The notes beneath the pieces are model-generated. The model was not told the origin of the DNA and did not search any database. It saw only the letters and a list, made by a program, of their open reading frames with translations. DNA of 64,000 bases, from positions 1-64,000 of the forward strand of contig NZ_VHHP01000002.1 in the NCBI RefSeq assembly GCF_006491995.1, read 5' to 3'. Position numbers and translations under genes: made by a program. This stretch comes from Metamycoplasma neophronis (GTDB lineage Bacteria > Bacillota_I > Bacilli_A > Mycoplasmatales > Metamycoplasmataceae). Positions 54,526-64,000 of this stretch are shown here, piece by piece. Each line of letters opens with the position of its first letter. Position 1 is the stretch's first letter.

Positions 54526-54531
54526 ATTATA
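54526..54531 (-). promoter_or_regulatory. -10 box of parE, near-leaderless
   Basis: Minus-strand TATAAT followed by TGTTATACT and ATG 54516; no Shine-Dalgarno. Confidence 0.62.
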
Positions 54532-54575
54532 AAATATTTAAATTGAGTAAAATAGGATTTCTAAAATAATGAATA

Positions 54576-54608
54576 AAAAAAAGAGAAAACATTGCATTTT
54601 TCTCTTAA
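54576..54608 (-). terminator. Terminator after the 45-aa membrane protein gene
   Basis: Minus-strand stem AAGAGAAAA/TTTTCTCTT followed by T8. Confidence 0.83.
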
Positions 54609-54652
54609 AATCTGCCTTTTTTATGAATAAATTCATAAATTTATACATTTTC

Positions 54653-54790
54653 TTAATTATTTTTAGATTGATTTTTTTGCAACTTTTCGCGTTTTTTGCG
54701 TTGTGAAATATTAAATGAAGAAGCTACAATAACTACTAAAATTAACGCTATTACTGGTATTAAAAAAATAAGAAAAAGTTTATAATCCAC
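54653..54790 (-). CDS. Small single-helix membrane protein, 45 aa, GTG start
   Basis: Starts V(M)-D-Y-K-L-F and has one long hydrophobic helix (residues 4-26: LFLIFLIPVIALILVVIV), then a basic tail (SQRKKREKLQKNQSKNN). AAGGAGGG lies 3-4 bases before the GTG start, close but very strong. A terminator follows. The topology is N-outside, C-inside. Function unknown; similar small bitopic proteins often modulate membrane complexes. Confidence 0.72.
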   Translation of the reverse strand: MDYKLFLIFLIPVIALILVVIVASSFNISQRKKREKLQKNQSKNN

Positions 54791-54820
54791 GTGCCCTCCT
54801 TTAATATTTATAATAAGATT

Positions 54821-55265
54821 TTACATTAATTTTTGCTTTTTATTGCAAATTAATTCGCCTGTATTTATTGATATAGAAAATAGATAAAAAAAGGCAGAAA
54901 AACATATTGAAAATATATTGACAGCACTATTGCTTGCAATAGTAATATCGGGCGTGTTTTTGTAATTCAAAACTAGCAATAATACTATGAAAATAATATT
55001 AAAAATAGCGAAAATTATTGATGTTGAATAACCATTTTTTATCAAAATAAATTGCGAGGTTTTTTTGAAGTTTGAGTGGGCAAACTTTTACAATACATAT
55101 TACAATTCAAACTAAGGATATTAACGCATTTGTAGCCCATATTCCGATGCTTAAATTGAATGTATGGTCATTTCTTGATTGAATGTATGATATACCACTT
55201 ATTAATATTAAAAAACAAATTGCAGTCGTTATCAAAATCAGCATTGACAAATACAATTTTTGCAT
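54821..55265 (-). pseudogene. Four-helix membrane protein interrupted by a frameshift at a poly-A tract
   Basis: Read from ATG 55265 the frame gives two helices (LYLSMLILITTAICFLILIS and IGIWATNALISLVWIVICIV) and stops soon after. A second frame (+1) that begins before that stop gives two more helices and ends at 54821. The frames overlap at A7 (T7 at 55060-55066 on the plus strand). Losing one A would join them into a ~150-aa protein. It could be phase-variable, a programmed slip, a decayed gene, or two separate small genes. No clear Shine-Dalgarno. Confidence 0.5.
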
Positions 55266-55361
55266 TTTATTATCACTAATTTTCCCCCATATTTTTACTT
55301 TCCCTATACTTATATTTTAAATTATTTAAAACCTTAATTTAATGAAATGGGCAACTTAAAT

Positions 55362-55391
55362 AAAAAAATCACATAGCAATTACTATGTGAT
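55362..55391 (-). terminator. Terminator after valS
   Basis: Minus-strand stem ATCACATAG/CTATGTGAT followed by T7. Confidence 0.88.
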
Positions 55392-55407
55392 AAGTTAAAA
55401 AAGAAAA

Positions 55408-57921
55408 CTAGTTATTTTCTTTTTTAGCAAGCTCTTCTTTATAGAATGCTAGGTTTTTTTCATGCATCGCAAGTTTATCAACTTTTTCTTGAATAGTTGC
55501 TTGACTAGCCTTAGCCATGAAACTAGGATTATTGATAAATCTTTTGTTAAATGCAATTTCTTCTTCGGTCTTTTTAATTAATTTATTAAGCTCTTCAATT
55601 TCAGCGGCTTTATTATCTTCATTTAATTTAATGTAAACTTCACCATCGCTTAATTTAATTGATAAGTCATGATTGTCTTCTCAGCTGAAGTTAGCTAACT
55701 TAGAAATGATGGTTAATTCAATATTACTTAATTGAGCATTGTCTCGATAGAAGAATAATTCGGTTGCTTTTGATATTTTTTTATCTTCACGATATTTTCT
55801 TAGTACGGTAATTAATTCAATTTGATTTTCAACTAACTTAGGATCGAATTCTTCGTCTAATTGGTAGTCATGAACTGTAGATTCAAGTAGCTCTTCGCTA
55901 TAAATATTTTCAAAAATATAATCAGATGTGAAAGGCATATATGGATGCAATGCAATTAAGATTTCGCGGAATAGATAGTGAACAAAATAGTTATTGTTTT
56001 TAAATTTAATAAATTCTAAATATCAAGATGAATAATCATTGATAATAAAGTTTTGAATAGCTTTGAAAACAATTGTAAATTCATATTTTTCCATTGCTGC
56101 TTCAATATCTTTTTTAAGATTATTAAATTTAGCTAAGATTCATTTGTCATAAATATCTAGTTTGCTTAAATCTAAAGATTCATTGATATTAGCTTTGATT
56201 GATGAGATGTATCTTGCAATGTTTCAGAATTTATTTAAAAATAATCTAGCACCTTGAATTTTTTCATCACCGAAGTTAATATCTTGTCCCGGAGTTGAGT
56301 TGAATATTAATGACATTCTCAATACGTCTGAGCCATATTCATCAATGACAGCAATAGGGTCGATTCCATTACCTAAAGATTTAGACATTTTTCTACCCTG
56401 CGCATCCCTTACTAGTCCATGAATTAAAACTTGTTTGAAAGGTTTGTCTTCCATAAAATATAAACTTTGGAAATACATTCTTGCAACTCAGAAAAATATA
56501 ATGTCATACCCGGTAACTAATAAATCTGTTGGAAAATAACGTTTGATTTTACTTTTATCTTGTGGTCATCCTAAAAATACAAACGGGCTTAATGCTGAAC
56601 TAAATCATGTGTCGAGTACGTCAGGATCTTGAACTCAACCATCACCTGGCGAATCAATTTGTACTGCAATTTCTTCGCCTTTATATCAAGCTGGAATTCT
56701 GTGTCCTCATCAGATTTGACGGCTGATAGTTCAATCATATGCATTTTCCATTCATTTAATTAAAACATCTTCAAATCTTTCGGGAATAAATTCTACGCCA
56801 TCGTCGCCCTTAAAGTGTTTTAATAACGCTTTAGCCAGCGAATTCATTTTAACAAATCATTGAGGTTGAACTAAGATTTCGATTGCTTCATGACTTCTTT
56901 CACTATAACCTACATTAGAAGTAATATCTTCAATTTTAATAATATATCCTGTCCGTTTTAAAAATTCTGCAATTTCTTTTCTGGCTTCAAAACGGTCTAG
57001 TCCTTCGAATTGACCAGCACGTTCATTCATTTTTCCTTCTTTGTCAATACATTCAAGCACTTCTAAGTTATTTTTCTTAATGATATCGATATCGTCAACT
57101 GCGTGAGCTGAAACCTTCATAATACCAGTACCGAAATTTAAATCAATGTGTTCTGATGTAATAACTGGAATTTCTTTTTGAGTTAATGGGTGAATGATAG
57201 TTTTATTTAATAAGATTTCTGCCCGTGGGTCTTCGGGATTAATTGCTAAAGCAACATCTGAAGGAAGGGTTTCAATTCTTGTTGTAGCCACGGTTAAATA
57301 TTCTTTGCTATTTTTAATTGGATATTTAATGTAGTACATTTTTTGTTGGGTTTCTTTATTTACAACTTCAATATTAGATAATGCAGTTTGTAGTTTTGTA
57401 TCTCAGTTAATAGGTTTTTCATCACGGTAAATTAAACCGTCGTTGTATAAGTCAATAAATACTTTTAATACCGCTTCGTTAGCTTGTTTATCAAGCGTGA
57501 ATCTTTCCGAAGGATAGTCAAGTGCTAAGCCTAATTTAGCTCATTGTTTAGTAATATTATTTGAATATTCTTCTTTTCATTTTCAAATTTCTTCAATAAA
57601 CTTTTCACGGCCTAGTTCATATTTATTTTTACCTTCTTTTGCAAGGTGTTTTTCAACAACTGCTTGTGTAGCAATTCCGGCGTGGTCTTTTCCGGGAACT
57701 CACATAACATCAAACCCAGCTAGTTTTTTATATCTAATAATAGTATCTTGAATATACGTATCAAGTGCGTGACCAATGTGTAATTTACCAGTAACATTAG
57801 GAGGAGGCAAAATAATTGTAAACGGGCGTTTGGCTTTATCGTGAGTCGAAAAAGCTTTAATATCGATTCATTTTTGATTACGCCCTTCTTCAACTAATTT
57901 GTGGTTAAATGTTTTTTCCAT
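55408..57921 (-). CDS. valS: Valyl-tRNA synthetase
   Basis: An 837-aa class I synthetase. [17 protein letters not shown] carries the HIGH motif near residue 45; [12 protein letters not shown]; an editing domain in the centre ([15 protein letters not shown]); KMSKS as RKMSKSLGN near 500; C-terminal anticodon region and a coiled tail ending KKENN. The ATG is preceded by AAAGGGA, so independent initiation is possible. The upstream gene has no stop codon before it and is in the same frame; see the next feature. Confidence 0.94.
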
Positions 57922-60291
57922 ATTTTTATCCCTTTCTAAAGATTTTAAGTTGCTAATATCAATTATAGCGGTTTCATCAAATGATTGTTTGTCCACAATT
58001 TCATTGTCTGCTTTTACCTTTCATTCGTGTTCGAAGAAAAATAAGTTTTTTAATTTTTGATTTTTAATGTTTTCTTTACTAATTCATTTATTTAATTCAC
58101 TTCATGTACATCAAATATAGTGGTTTTGATCAATCTCATATTTAAAAATATTTTCGAAATTATCAACATATGACATGTAGTTATGATAGTTTTTTAGCGT
58201 TTGATCATCAGTATATCCAAGCATTTTTTTGACTAATGGATTGATTGGGTTTTCAATAACTTGTTGAGTAATACCTTGCTCAATAACTTTTGTATTATTT
58301 ATTACATATAATTGTGAAGTTAGTTTAGCGGCTAATTTAATATCATCTAAAAAGTAAATTGCAATTTTATGATTATCAAACACAAAAGTATTTAACTGGT
58401 TAAGAATTTCAAATTGCATTTCAGGATTTAATTTTGAAATTTGCGAACCAATAATAACTAAATTCGGGTCATTGATTAAAATCTTTTCAATTTCTAAGTT
58501 AATTTTTGAATTAATGTCTAAATGTTTGATGTTTTCCATCAAAATTTCAAGTGGTAAATTAGTGTTGTTAATAATGCGGTATACTGTTGCTTTTTGAACA
58601 AATAATTTAATCGATTCGTGGCTTGCTTTTTTATATGAGCCCATAACACGGTAGTATTCTTTAAATTCATGGTTTAAATTAGCAATAATCTGATTTTGTG
58701 AATTTACTAAGTCAATTAATTCTAAAAATTCATTTTTGATTTTTCCATAAGCTGCGTTATTTTCAAATTTCTTGTAAAAAAGCTTCAATTTAGAACATAC
58801 TCATTTACTAATGAACATAATGTGTTTTAGTAATGATGTGTTTGCATCAGCTAAGTATTCAATATCTTTATTAATGATTCTCGTTTCACTTTGAGTTGTT
58901 TTACCTTCAGTGTTTAGGTTCCATAAATATTCGTTTTTTGCGTTTTTATAAATTGAATCTGAAATCTTTAATTTTTCTAGCATTGCTAACGAGTCAATTT
59001 GACTAGTTTTTTCAATTTCGATTGCGCCAGTTTTTTCGACCAATTCATTTAAATTAGCATCAAATTTATCCCTTGCAGTTTGAAATCTTTCATTAAAGCT
59101 AGCGCGTTCGTTAGCAAAGTAATTATTGACTATTTGTTTGATTTGACGCATTATTTTTTTGCGTGACGATTTGCTGGATATTACCCGCGTTTCAGTGGTA
59201 ATATTTGCTTTTAATTCATAAACGTCAATAAATAGTTTGCTCAACTCTTCGTGGTTCATTTTTTTCATGTCTTCAGCATTTTCTTTGATAAAAGCTAAAA
59301 ACATTTTATTAAAATAGAAGTCTTTATAAAAGTGAATAAATGAAGCAGCTTTTTTTACAGTTTTAATTTCGCGAAGGTTATAGAAATTTTCGGTGTGCAA
59401 ATCGTGTTTTAATTTTGTAATGTGATGTTTTATTTCGTTTACTCGTTTAAATTTGATATTGAAATAACGAGTTAATTTATTTATATAGTTTTTGATCCTA
59501 TTGTTATTATAGTTACGATGTGAATATTTTTTGACTAAGTCTTCATATTCTTTTTTGGCAGCTTGGTATTCCCTTAATTTTAAAAATGAAATTCCTTTAT
59601 TATATTTACTAATAGTTTGGTTAGCTAAGTCAAATAACTTATTTTCGTGCATTTGGTATGTGCTAATCAAATTGTATTGAAGAGATTTGATTTTACCTAA
59701 GGTTTTATATATTTCTAATTTATTGTTAGATAAGTCAATTAAATATTCCCTTTTATTTAATGATTTTAGTTCTTTATATAGTGTTTTGATATCTTCTTCA
59801 ATCGCTTTTTGCAATGAAGAATTAATCTTTGCGTATTGATTTTTTAATCAGATTTTATAGTCATCATAAATAACTGACCAGTTTTCAATAAAAAGACTTG
59901 TTAGACCAGTTAAAACGCCACTTTTTCTAATGTAATTTTTTAAGTAATCATAAACATTGATATCATCAATATTATTGCTAATAATATCTTCATTAAACCC
60001 ATATCCTATATTTTTTTGGAAATCAATATTATGATAAGTTGTTTGATACTCTTTACCATCGACTTGAAATTCAATGAAACCTTGATATTGATTGGCATTA
60101 ATGTTACTATCAGTTAAAAAGTTAAATATTAATTGATTGGTTCTATTGTCTTTTCCTAAAATACCTAAGACAGTATTTGAATTAATTGAAAAGCTTAGGT
60201 TATTGATAAAAGTTTTGTAATCATCATTTTCATCTTCCTGAATTGTTTTTAAATTCATTACCCGGAACGCTGTTAATTGTGATCTATTCAT
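57922..60291 (-). CDS. Degenerate ABC ATPase-like (OppF-type) protein, frame continuous with valS
   Basis: About 790 codons from ATG 60291 to the valS start with no TAA or TAG. The N-terminal 50 residues and C-terminal third fit an oppF-type ATPase: LGILGKDNRTNQ at 42-53 in place of Walker A (G-x-x-G-x-G-K-S), and NDPNLVIIGSQISKLNPEMQ at 607-624 in place of Walker B plus D-loop (D-E replaced by G-S). A typical OppF tail follows (VIEQGITQQVIENPINPLVKKML). Between lies a ~400-residue helical insert. Nucleotide hydrolysis looks impossible. The frame continues through valS, giving a 1627-codon whole. Confidence 0.72.
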
Positions 60292-61298
60292 TAGAAACGA
60301 TCTCCCTCTTTAGATCTTACTAATGGAGCAATAATTTTATATGTTGCTAAGATAATTGCCAAGTTAAAGAATATCTTAACAGGACTCGTTAGCGTTTGGG
60401 CTGTTATATTAACTCAAAAGTCAGTTTTAAGCGTAGAAGTATCGGCTCACGAAAGTAAAATAACATTAATGAATTCAAGCACAGCACAGAATGATATGAT
60501 TGCCATAACTTCTATAAATGTTTGATATTTTTTCTTTAAAAATACTCGATAAATAATAACAAAGAAGAACATCGCAACGAAACCAGCGCTTGTTAGAATC
60601 ATATAGAATGTTTTGTTTTTAATAAAACGGTTGTGTTCAAAAATTGAATTATCTAATTTAGCAAAAACGGCAAGAATTATTAAAACTTGTAAAGCTAAAA
60701 TTATTAGTGTTGATATAAAAGCAAAGTTAATCATTGCGGTTGGTTTTTTCTTAACTTCAAGGGTGATAATTTTTACTTCATAATAAGCAATTTTTTCTGA
60801 GAAGAATTGAAGGTCTTCACTATTACCTTTAGCCAATGCTTCATCATATTGAATCTTGAAATATTCAACAGTTTCTTTGAATTTATAAATCCGATAATTA
60901 CGCGAGAAAAAGATTTCGTTCAAGTTAAAGAAATAATAAGCGGCCAATCCAGGAATAAACCCAGCTGTGGCGACGGCTAATGTGTATAAAAAGTTGTAAT
61001 AGGTTGGAACTAAGGCAAACGAAATTAAGTCGGCCAAGATACCAGTTATCATTCCGACAATCGGTCCAAAAATAAATCCAGTTATTTTAATGGGCAGTCC
61101 AATAAAACTAAATTTAAAGCTTGGTAAAGCTGTAATTGGTAAGATTCTAACACTAATTAAGAAAAATACAACTGAGATAGCAATCAATACTCCGACGAAA
61201 GCAATTCGTTTGGAGTTTCACTTACGATATGAAATGTTTGATTGCGATCTAACTCATCTTAAATAGTGCTTAAGACCACCAGGTAATCTTGATTCCAT
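60291..61298 (-). CDS. ECF transporter substrate-binding (S) component-like protein
   Basis: A 335-aa membrane protein with about six helices. The N-terminal cytosolic RWVRSQSNISYRKWN is followed by FVGVLIAISVVFFLISVRILPI, a short SFKFSFIGLPIKITGFIFGPIVGMITGILADLI block (the S-component signature of folate/thiamine-type ECF), then a long charged cytosolic loop and more helices. The vitamin specificity is not readable. It overlaps the degenerate ABC gene by TAATG. Helps explain why an ABC-like partner sits downstream, though that partner is not a normal EcfA. Confidence 0.8.
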
Positions 61299-61329
61299 AA
61301 GTTCCTTTCATTAATTTATTTTATACTTT

Positions 61330-62457
61330 TTATACTGTAACTTTTTTTCTTTTTCATCAACTTCGTTTTTCAATTGTTGGCATGTTAACAAAAGTATGAT
61401 AGAAACTTGAGTTGACTATAACCCCTGCGTAGATGAAATATGACATAACACTTAATAATAAGATTACATACATAAATGAAGCTACGATTCCAAATTTTTG
61501 ATATGGAATTAAAGAGGCTAATGAACCAAAAATTAAAATGAATACAGAAGTTGGAATTGAAGCAATTAATGCTCCAGGATGCGCTTGTGAAAATTTCAAT
61601 TTAAAATTAGGTGCGAATGTAAAAAATAATAAGAATGCTAAATAAGTTAATACTGGCAAAAATAATATGATTGTTACTCAATAGATTAAATAAAATTCTC
61701 ATTGTAAATGAAAATCGGCCAGCGTCATTTTCGATAAATCTTCAGCAAATTCTCCTAATCCAGCATTTTCAATTAAAAATGTCATAAAAGCAGAAAATCC
61801 TAAAAGAGCCAAAGCTAAACCGAATGAGATAATAATACTTACGATAAAACCTTTAATTCTGGTTTTTCACATACGATAAGGTGATTTGTGACCGTAAAGT
61901 GCATCAATTGAATAAATAAATTTAGAATAACCTTTTGAAGCTAATCATATAACCGATAAAGCGAACAATGCAAAAGCAATTGCACCTCCGGCAGAACTTC
62001 ATAGAGAAGAAATTGAAGGAATTACTTGCGAAATTCCAGGAATAATTTGGCCCAACATAACGTGTTCTAAAACGACTTCATATTTGGCACTAATCGAGCC
62101 TATTACTCCTAATAATAAACAAGTAATCGGAATGAAAGATAAAAATAAATACATTGCATAACCAGCAGGCACGAAAGCAAATTCATGTGAATTTAGTTTC
62201 TCGTAGGCGCTATTAACAATTTCCTTACCTTTGATTCTTGAACTACGTAAATAACGCGGAATAGCAATGAATAAAATTGCATAAATAATTCATTTAATTA
62301 CCCGCTCGAAAAGGTTTTTATTAGTTTTGTTTTTTACAATTTGATTTGAGCTAACGTTAAGGTTATTGGTTTTAGTTTGAGGCTTATTTTCTTCATTATT
62401 TTTATTATCTTGTGCTTGTCAACCTGTTTTTAATTTATTTGGTTTTTTCTTTCACAT
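61330..62457 (-). CDS. YihY/UPF0761 family membrane protein
   Basis: A 375-aa protein with a basic, Asn/Lys-rich N-terminus (~60 residues) and about six helices. FAFVPAGYAMYLFLSFIPITCLLLG and AGGAIAFALFALSVIWLASKGYSKFI are typical YihY blocks (often annotated RNase BN, which is not supported). Function unknown. It starts inside the gatB stop (TAATG). Confidence 0.83.
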
Positions 62458-63869
62458 TATTGAAATCTTTCTGCTAGTTTTTTATTAAGCTCTGCTACGT
62501 TAGCCTTACCCATGGTTTTTTTCATTGCTTGACCTAGCATGAATTTTGACGCACGTTGATAATTACGTTTAAATTCTTCTTCTAAATCTGGGTTTTCTTT
62601 TAAAATAGCATTAATTACTTCGTCTAATGATAAGCTCATTTCTTTAATGAATAAGTCATGCGATTCAATGATTTTAATTAAATCATCATCGCTATTATCT
62701 TTTGCTTCGATAATTTTTTTAATATCAGCTTTGTTAATTTTGTTGTCAATAACAAAGTTAATTAGTTTTTGAGCATCTTGCGGAGTAAATGATAATGTTG
62801 CAATGTTTTTGTTATTTTGATTGATGTATGAAACAATGTCGGCAAAAAAGATATTTGCAGATTTTTTGAAATCTTTAGCATTAATCGCATCTAAATATTT
62901 AGAATATTCAACATTGTTTAATAATTGTGATATTTGCACTTGGTTTAGGCCGCTTGCAACATATCTAATTTCTTTATCATATGGAATTTCTTCAATGATT
63001 ACTGAATCAACTAATTCGTCGCTTAAATTAATATATGGTAAGTTTGGATCTGGGAAATATTTATAATCAACTGAATCGCTTTTTGATCTCATTGAAATTG
63101 TTGTTTCAGTTGCTTCATCAAAACGTTTTGTTTCTTGCTCAAACGTTTTGCCTTCTAAATAACATTGAACTTGATAGTTAGCTTCATAATTGATGGCTTT
63201 TTCAACGTTAGATAATGAATTTAGGTTCTTGATCTCAACTCTTGTGTTTAAATCATTTGTTCCTTTTTTACGAACTGAAATATTAATATCAGTTCTTAAA
63301 CTTCCTTCATTCATTTTGGCATCACTAATATTTAAAACTAAAGCAGTTTGTCTAATGGCTTCAATATAAACAATCGCTTCTTCGGCTGAATGGATTACAG
63401 GGCGTGAAACAATTTCAATTAAAGGCACACCAGCGCGGTTATAGTTTAAATATGTATATTGGCTTTCGTGTAACGATTTAGCTGTATCTTCTTCAAGGTG
63501 AATTCTTTCGATTAAAACTTCTTTTCACTGACCATTAACTTTAGTTTGAATGCTCCCGTCTTTTCCGATTGGATTAAATTGTTGAGTAATTTGATATCCC
63601 TTAGTTAAATCTGGATAAAAGTAATTTTTTCTATCAAATCTAACCAGTTTATCAATAGTCATATGTAATGCTTTAGCTAATTTAATTCCTTTAATAATGG
63701 CAGCCGAGTTAACTAAAGGCAATGCACCTGGATAGGCTAAATCAATATTAGTAACAGAAGTATTTGGTTCGTTTCCATAACTGTTTAATGCTGGTGAAAA
63801 CATTTTTGTTTTAGTATTAAGTTCTAAATGGATTTCAATACCAATAACTATTTCTCAATCTTTATTCAT
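62457..63869 (-). CDS. gatB: Asp-tRNA(Asn)/Glu-tRNA(Gln) amidotransferase subunit B
   Basis: A 470-aa subunit of GatCAB that converts Glu-tRNA(Gln) to Gln-tRNA(Gln). WEIVIGIEIHLELNTKTKMFSP, PGALPLVNSAAI, FDRKNYFYPDLTKGYQITQ, IHLEEDTAKSLH, NYNRAGVPLIEIVSRP, and MKTMGKANVAELNKKL at the end are family blocks (the YqeY-like tail is present). Overlaps gatA by 8 bases. TGTTAGGAGAAGAC precedes ATG. Confidence 0.96.
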
Positions 63870-64000
63870 TGTCTTCTCCTAACATTTTTTCAACATATAA
63901 TGCATGAGATAACATTTTTGTATCATGATATAATTCACCATCAATAGCTAAGTTAAATGGCATATTATTTTTGTCTTTGCCTAATTTAAGTGTCAATGAT
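63862..64000 (-). CDS. gatA: Asp-tRNA(Asn)/Glu-tRNA(Gln) amidotransferase subunit A, C-terminus (partial)
   Basis: The last ~45 codons of an amidase-family subunit: MPFNLAIDGELYHDTKMLSHALYVEKML then GEDNE and TAA. Position immediately upstream of gatB and the match to the usual GatA tail support the assignment; the catalytic region is outside the window. Confidence 0.75.
   Translation of the reverse strand, partial: SLTLKLGKDKNNMPFNLAIDGELYHDTKMLSHALYVEKMLGEDNE

Noticed and set aside
61330..62457. Annotation of the YihY protein as ribonuclease BN
   Set aside because: This is a historic misannotation of the family; nothing in the sequence suggests a nuclease.
840..63700. Many apparent in-frame stop codons (TGA) that break conserved genes into pieces
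   Set aside because: They fall at conserved or permissive Trp positions in dozens of genes, so TGA encodes Trp (genetic code 4). These genes are intact, not pseudogenes.
1..64000. CRISPR arrays, insertion sequences, prophage or integrative elements
   Set aside because: I saw no direct-repeat arrays, transposase motifs, terminal inverted repeats or phage-type genes in this window.

Overview
The window reads as a chromosomal segment of a wall-less bacterium, Mycoplasma in the broad sense (Mollicutes). TGA is read as tryptophan inside almost every conserved gene, the DNA is strongly A+T rich, genes are packed with 1-20 nt overlaps, and the repertoire is reduced. The gene content suggests the Hominis-type lineages (Mycoplasmopsis/Metamycoplasma), but I cannot name a species from sequence alone.

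Layout. 1-160: 3' end of a 23S rRNA gene and its terminator. 0.5-8.2 kb (+): M42 aminopeptidase, the t6A genes tsaE-tsaB-tsaD, engB, and the classic gdpP-rplI-dnaB block. 8.2-11.1 kb (+): two YitT-family membrane paralogues. 11.2-12.1 kb (-): rpiB and tsaC, divergent from mutM and an Smr-domain gene (+). 13.3-15.3 kb (+): tandem NrnA-type DHH phosphoesterases. 15.4-17.0 kb (-): a membrane protein and pncB. 17.1-20.1 kb: a small membrane gene (+), then yidC-rnpA-rpmH (-). 20.1-20.5 kb: the likely replication origin. 20.5-24.2 kb (+): dnaA-dnaN-rlbA, rpmB, nitroreductase. 24.3-35.1 kb (-): a membrane protein, a double pseudokinase and a choline kinase downstream of gyrB; then lemA, a 633-aa membrane protein, an FtsK-like membrane anchor without motor, and a degenerate RNase J. 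35.3-41.6 kb: apt-pepF (+), an unknown 450-aa gene (+), pncA (-), an APC amino-acid permease (+). 41.7-44.6 kb (+): P-type cation ATPase. 44.7-64.0 kb (all -): lipid kinase, rRNA pseudouridine synthase, dipeptidase, secreted nuclease lipoprotein, a 42-aa basic protein, parC-parE, two small membrane genes (one frame-broken), valS joined in frame to a degenerate ABC ATPase, an ECF substrate-binding component, a YihY protein, gatB and the end of gatA.

How they work together. Four t6A-modification genes (tsaC, tsaB, tsaD, tsaE) lie within 10 kb. Replication, segregation and topology are covered by dnaA, dnaN, dnaB, gyrB, parC and parE. Salvage appears as pncA/pncB (NAD) and apt (adenine). c-di-AMP and nanoRNA turnover are represented by gdpP and two nrnA copies.

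The most unusual features are: (1) no stop codon between a nucleotide-binding-dead ABC ATPase and valyl-tRNA synthetase, giving one 1627-codon frame; (2) a 494-aa protein made of two choline-kinase-like halves, both with the catalytic Asp changed to Asn, next to an intact kinase; (3) an RNase J with a ruined metal site next to an FtsK membrane domain with no motor; (4) at least seven genes, dnaA included, with a perfect TATAAT only 6-9 nt before ATG, implying leaderless mRNAs; (5) an unrecognised gene with no ATG start; (6) a four-helix membrane gene split at an A7 tract.
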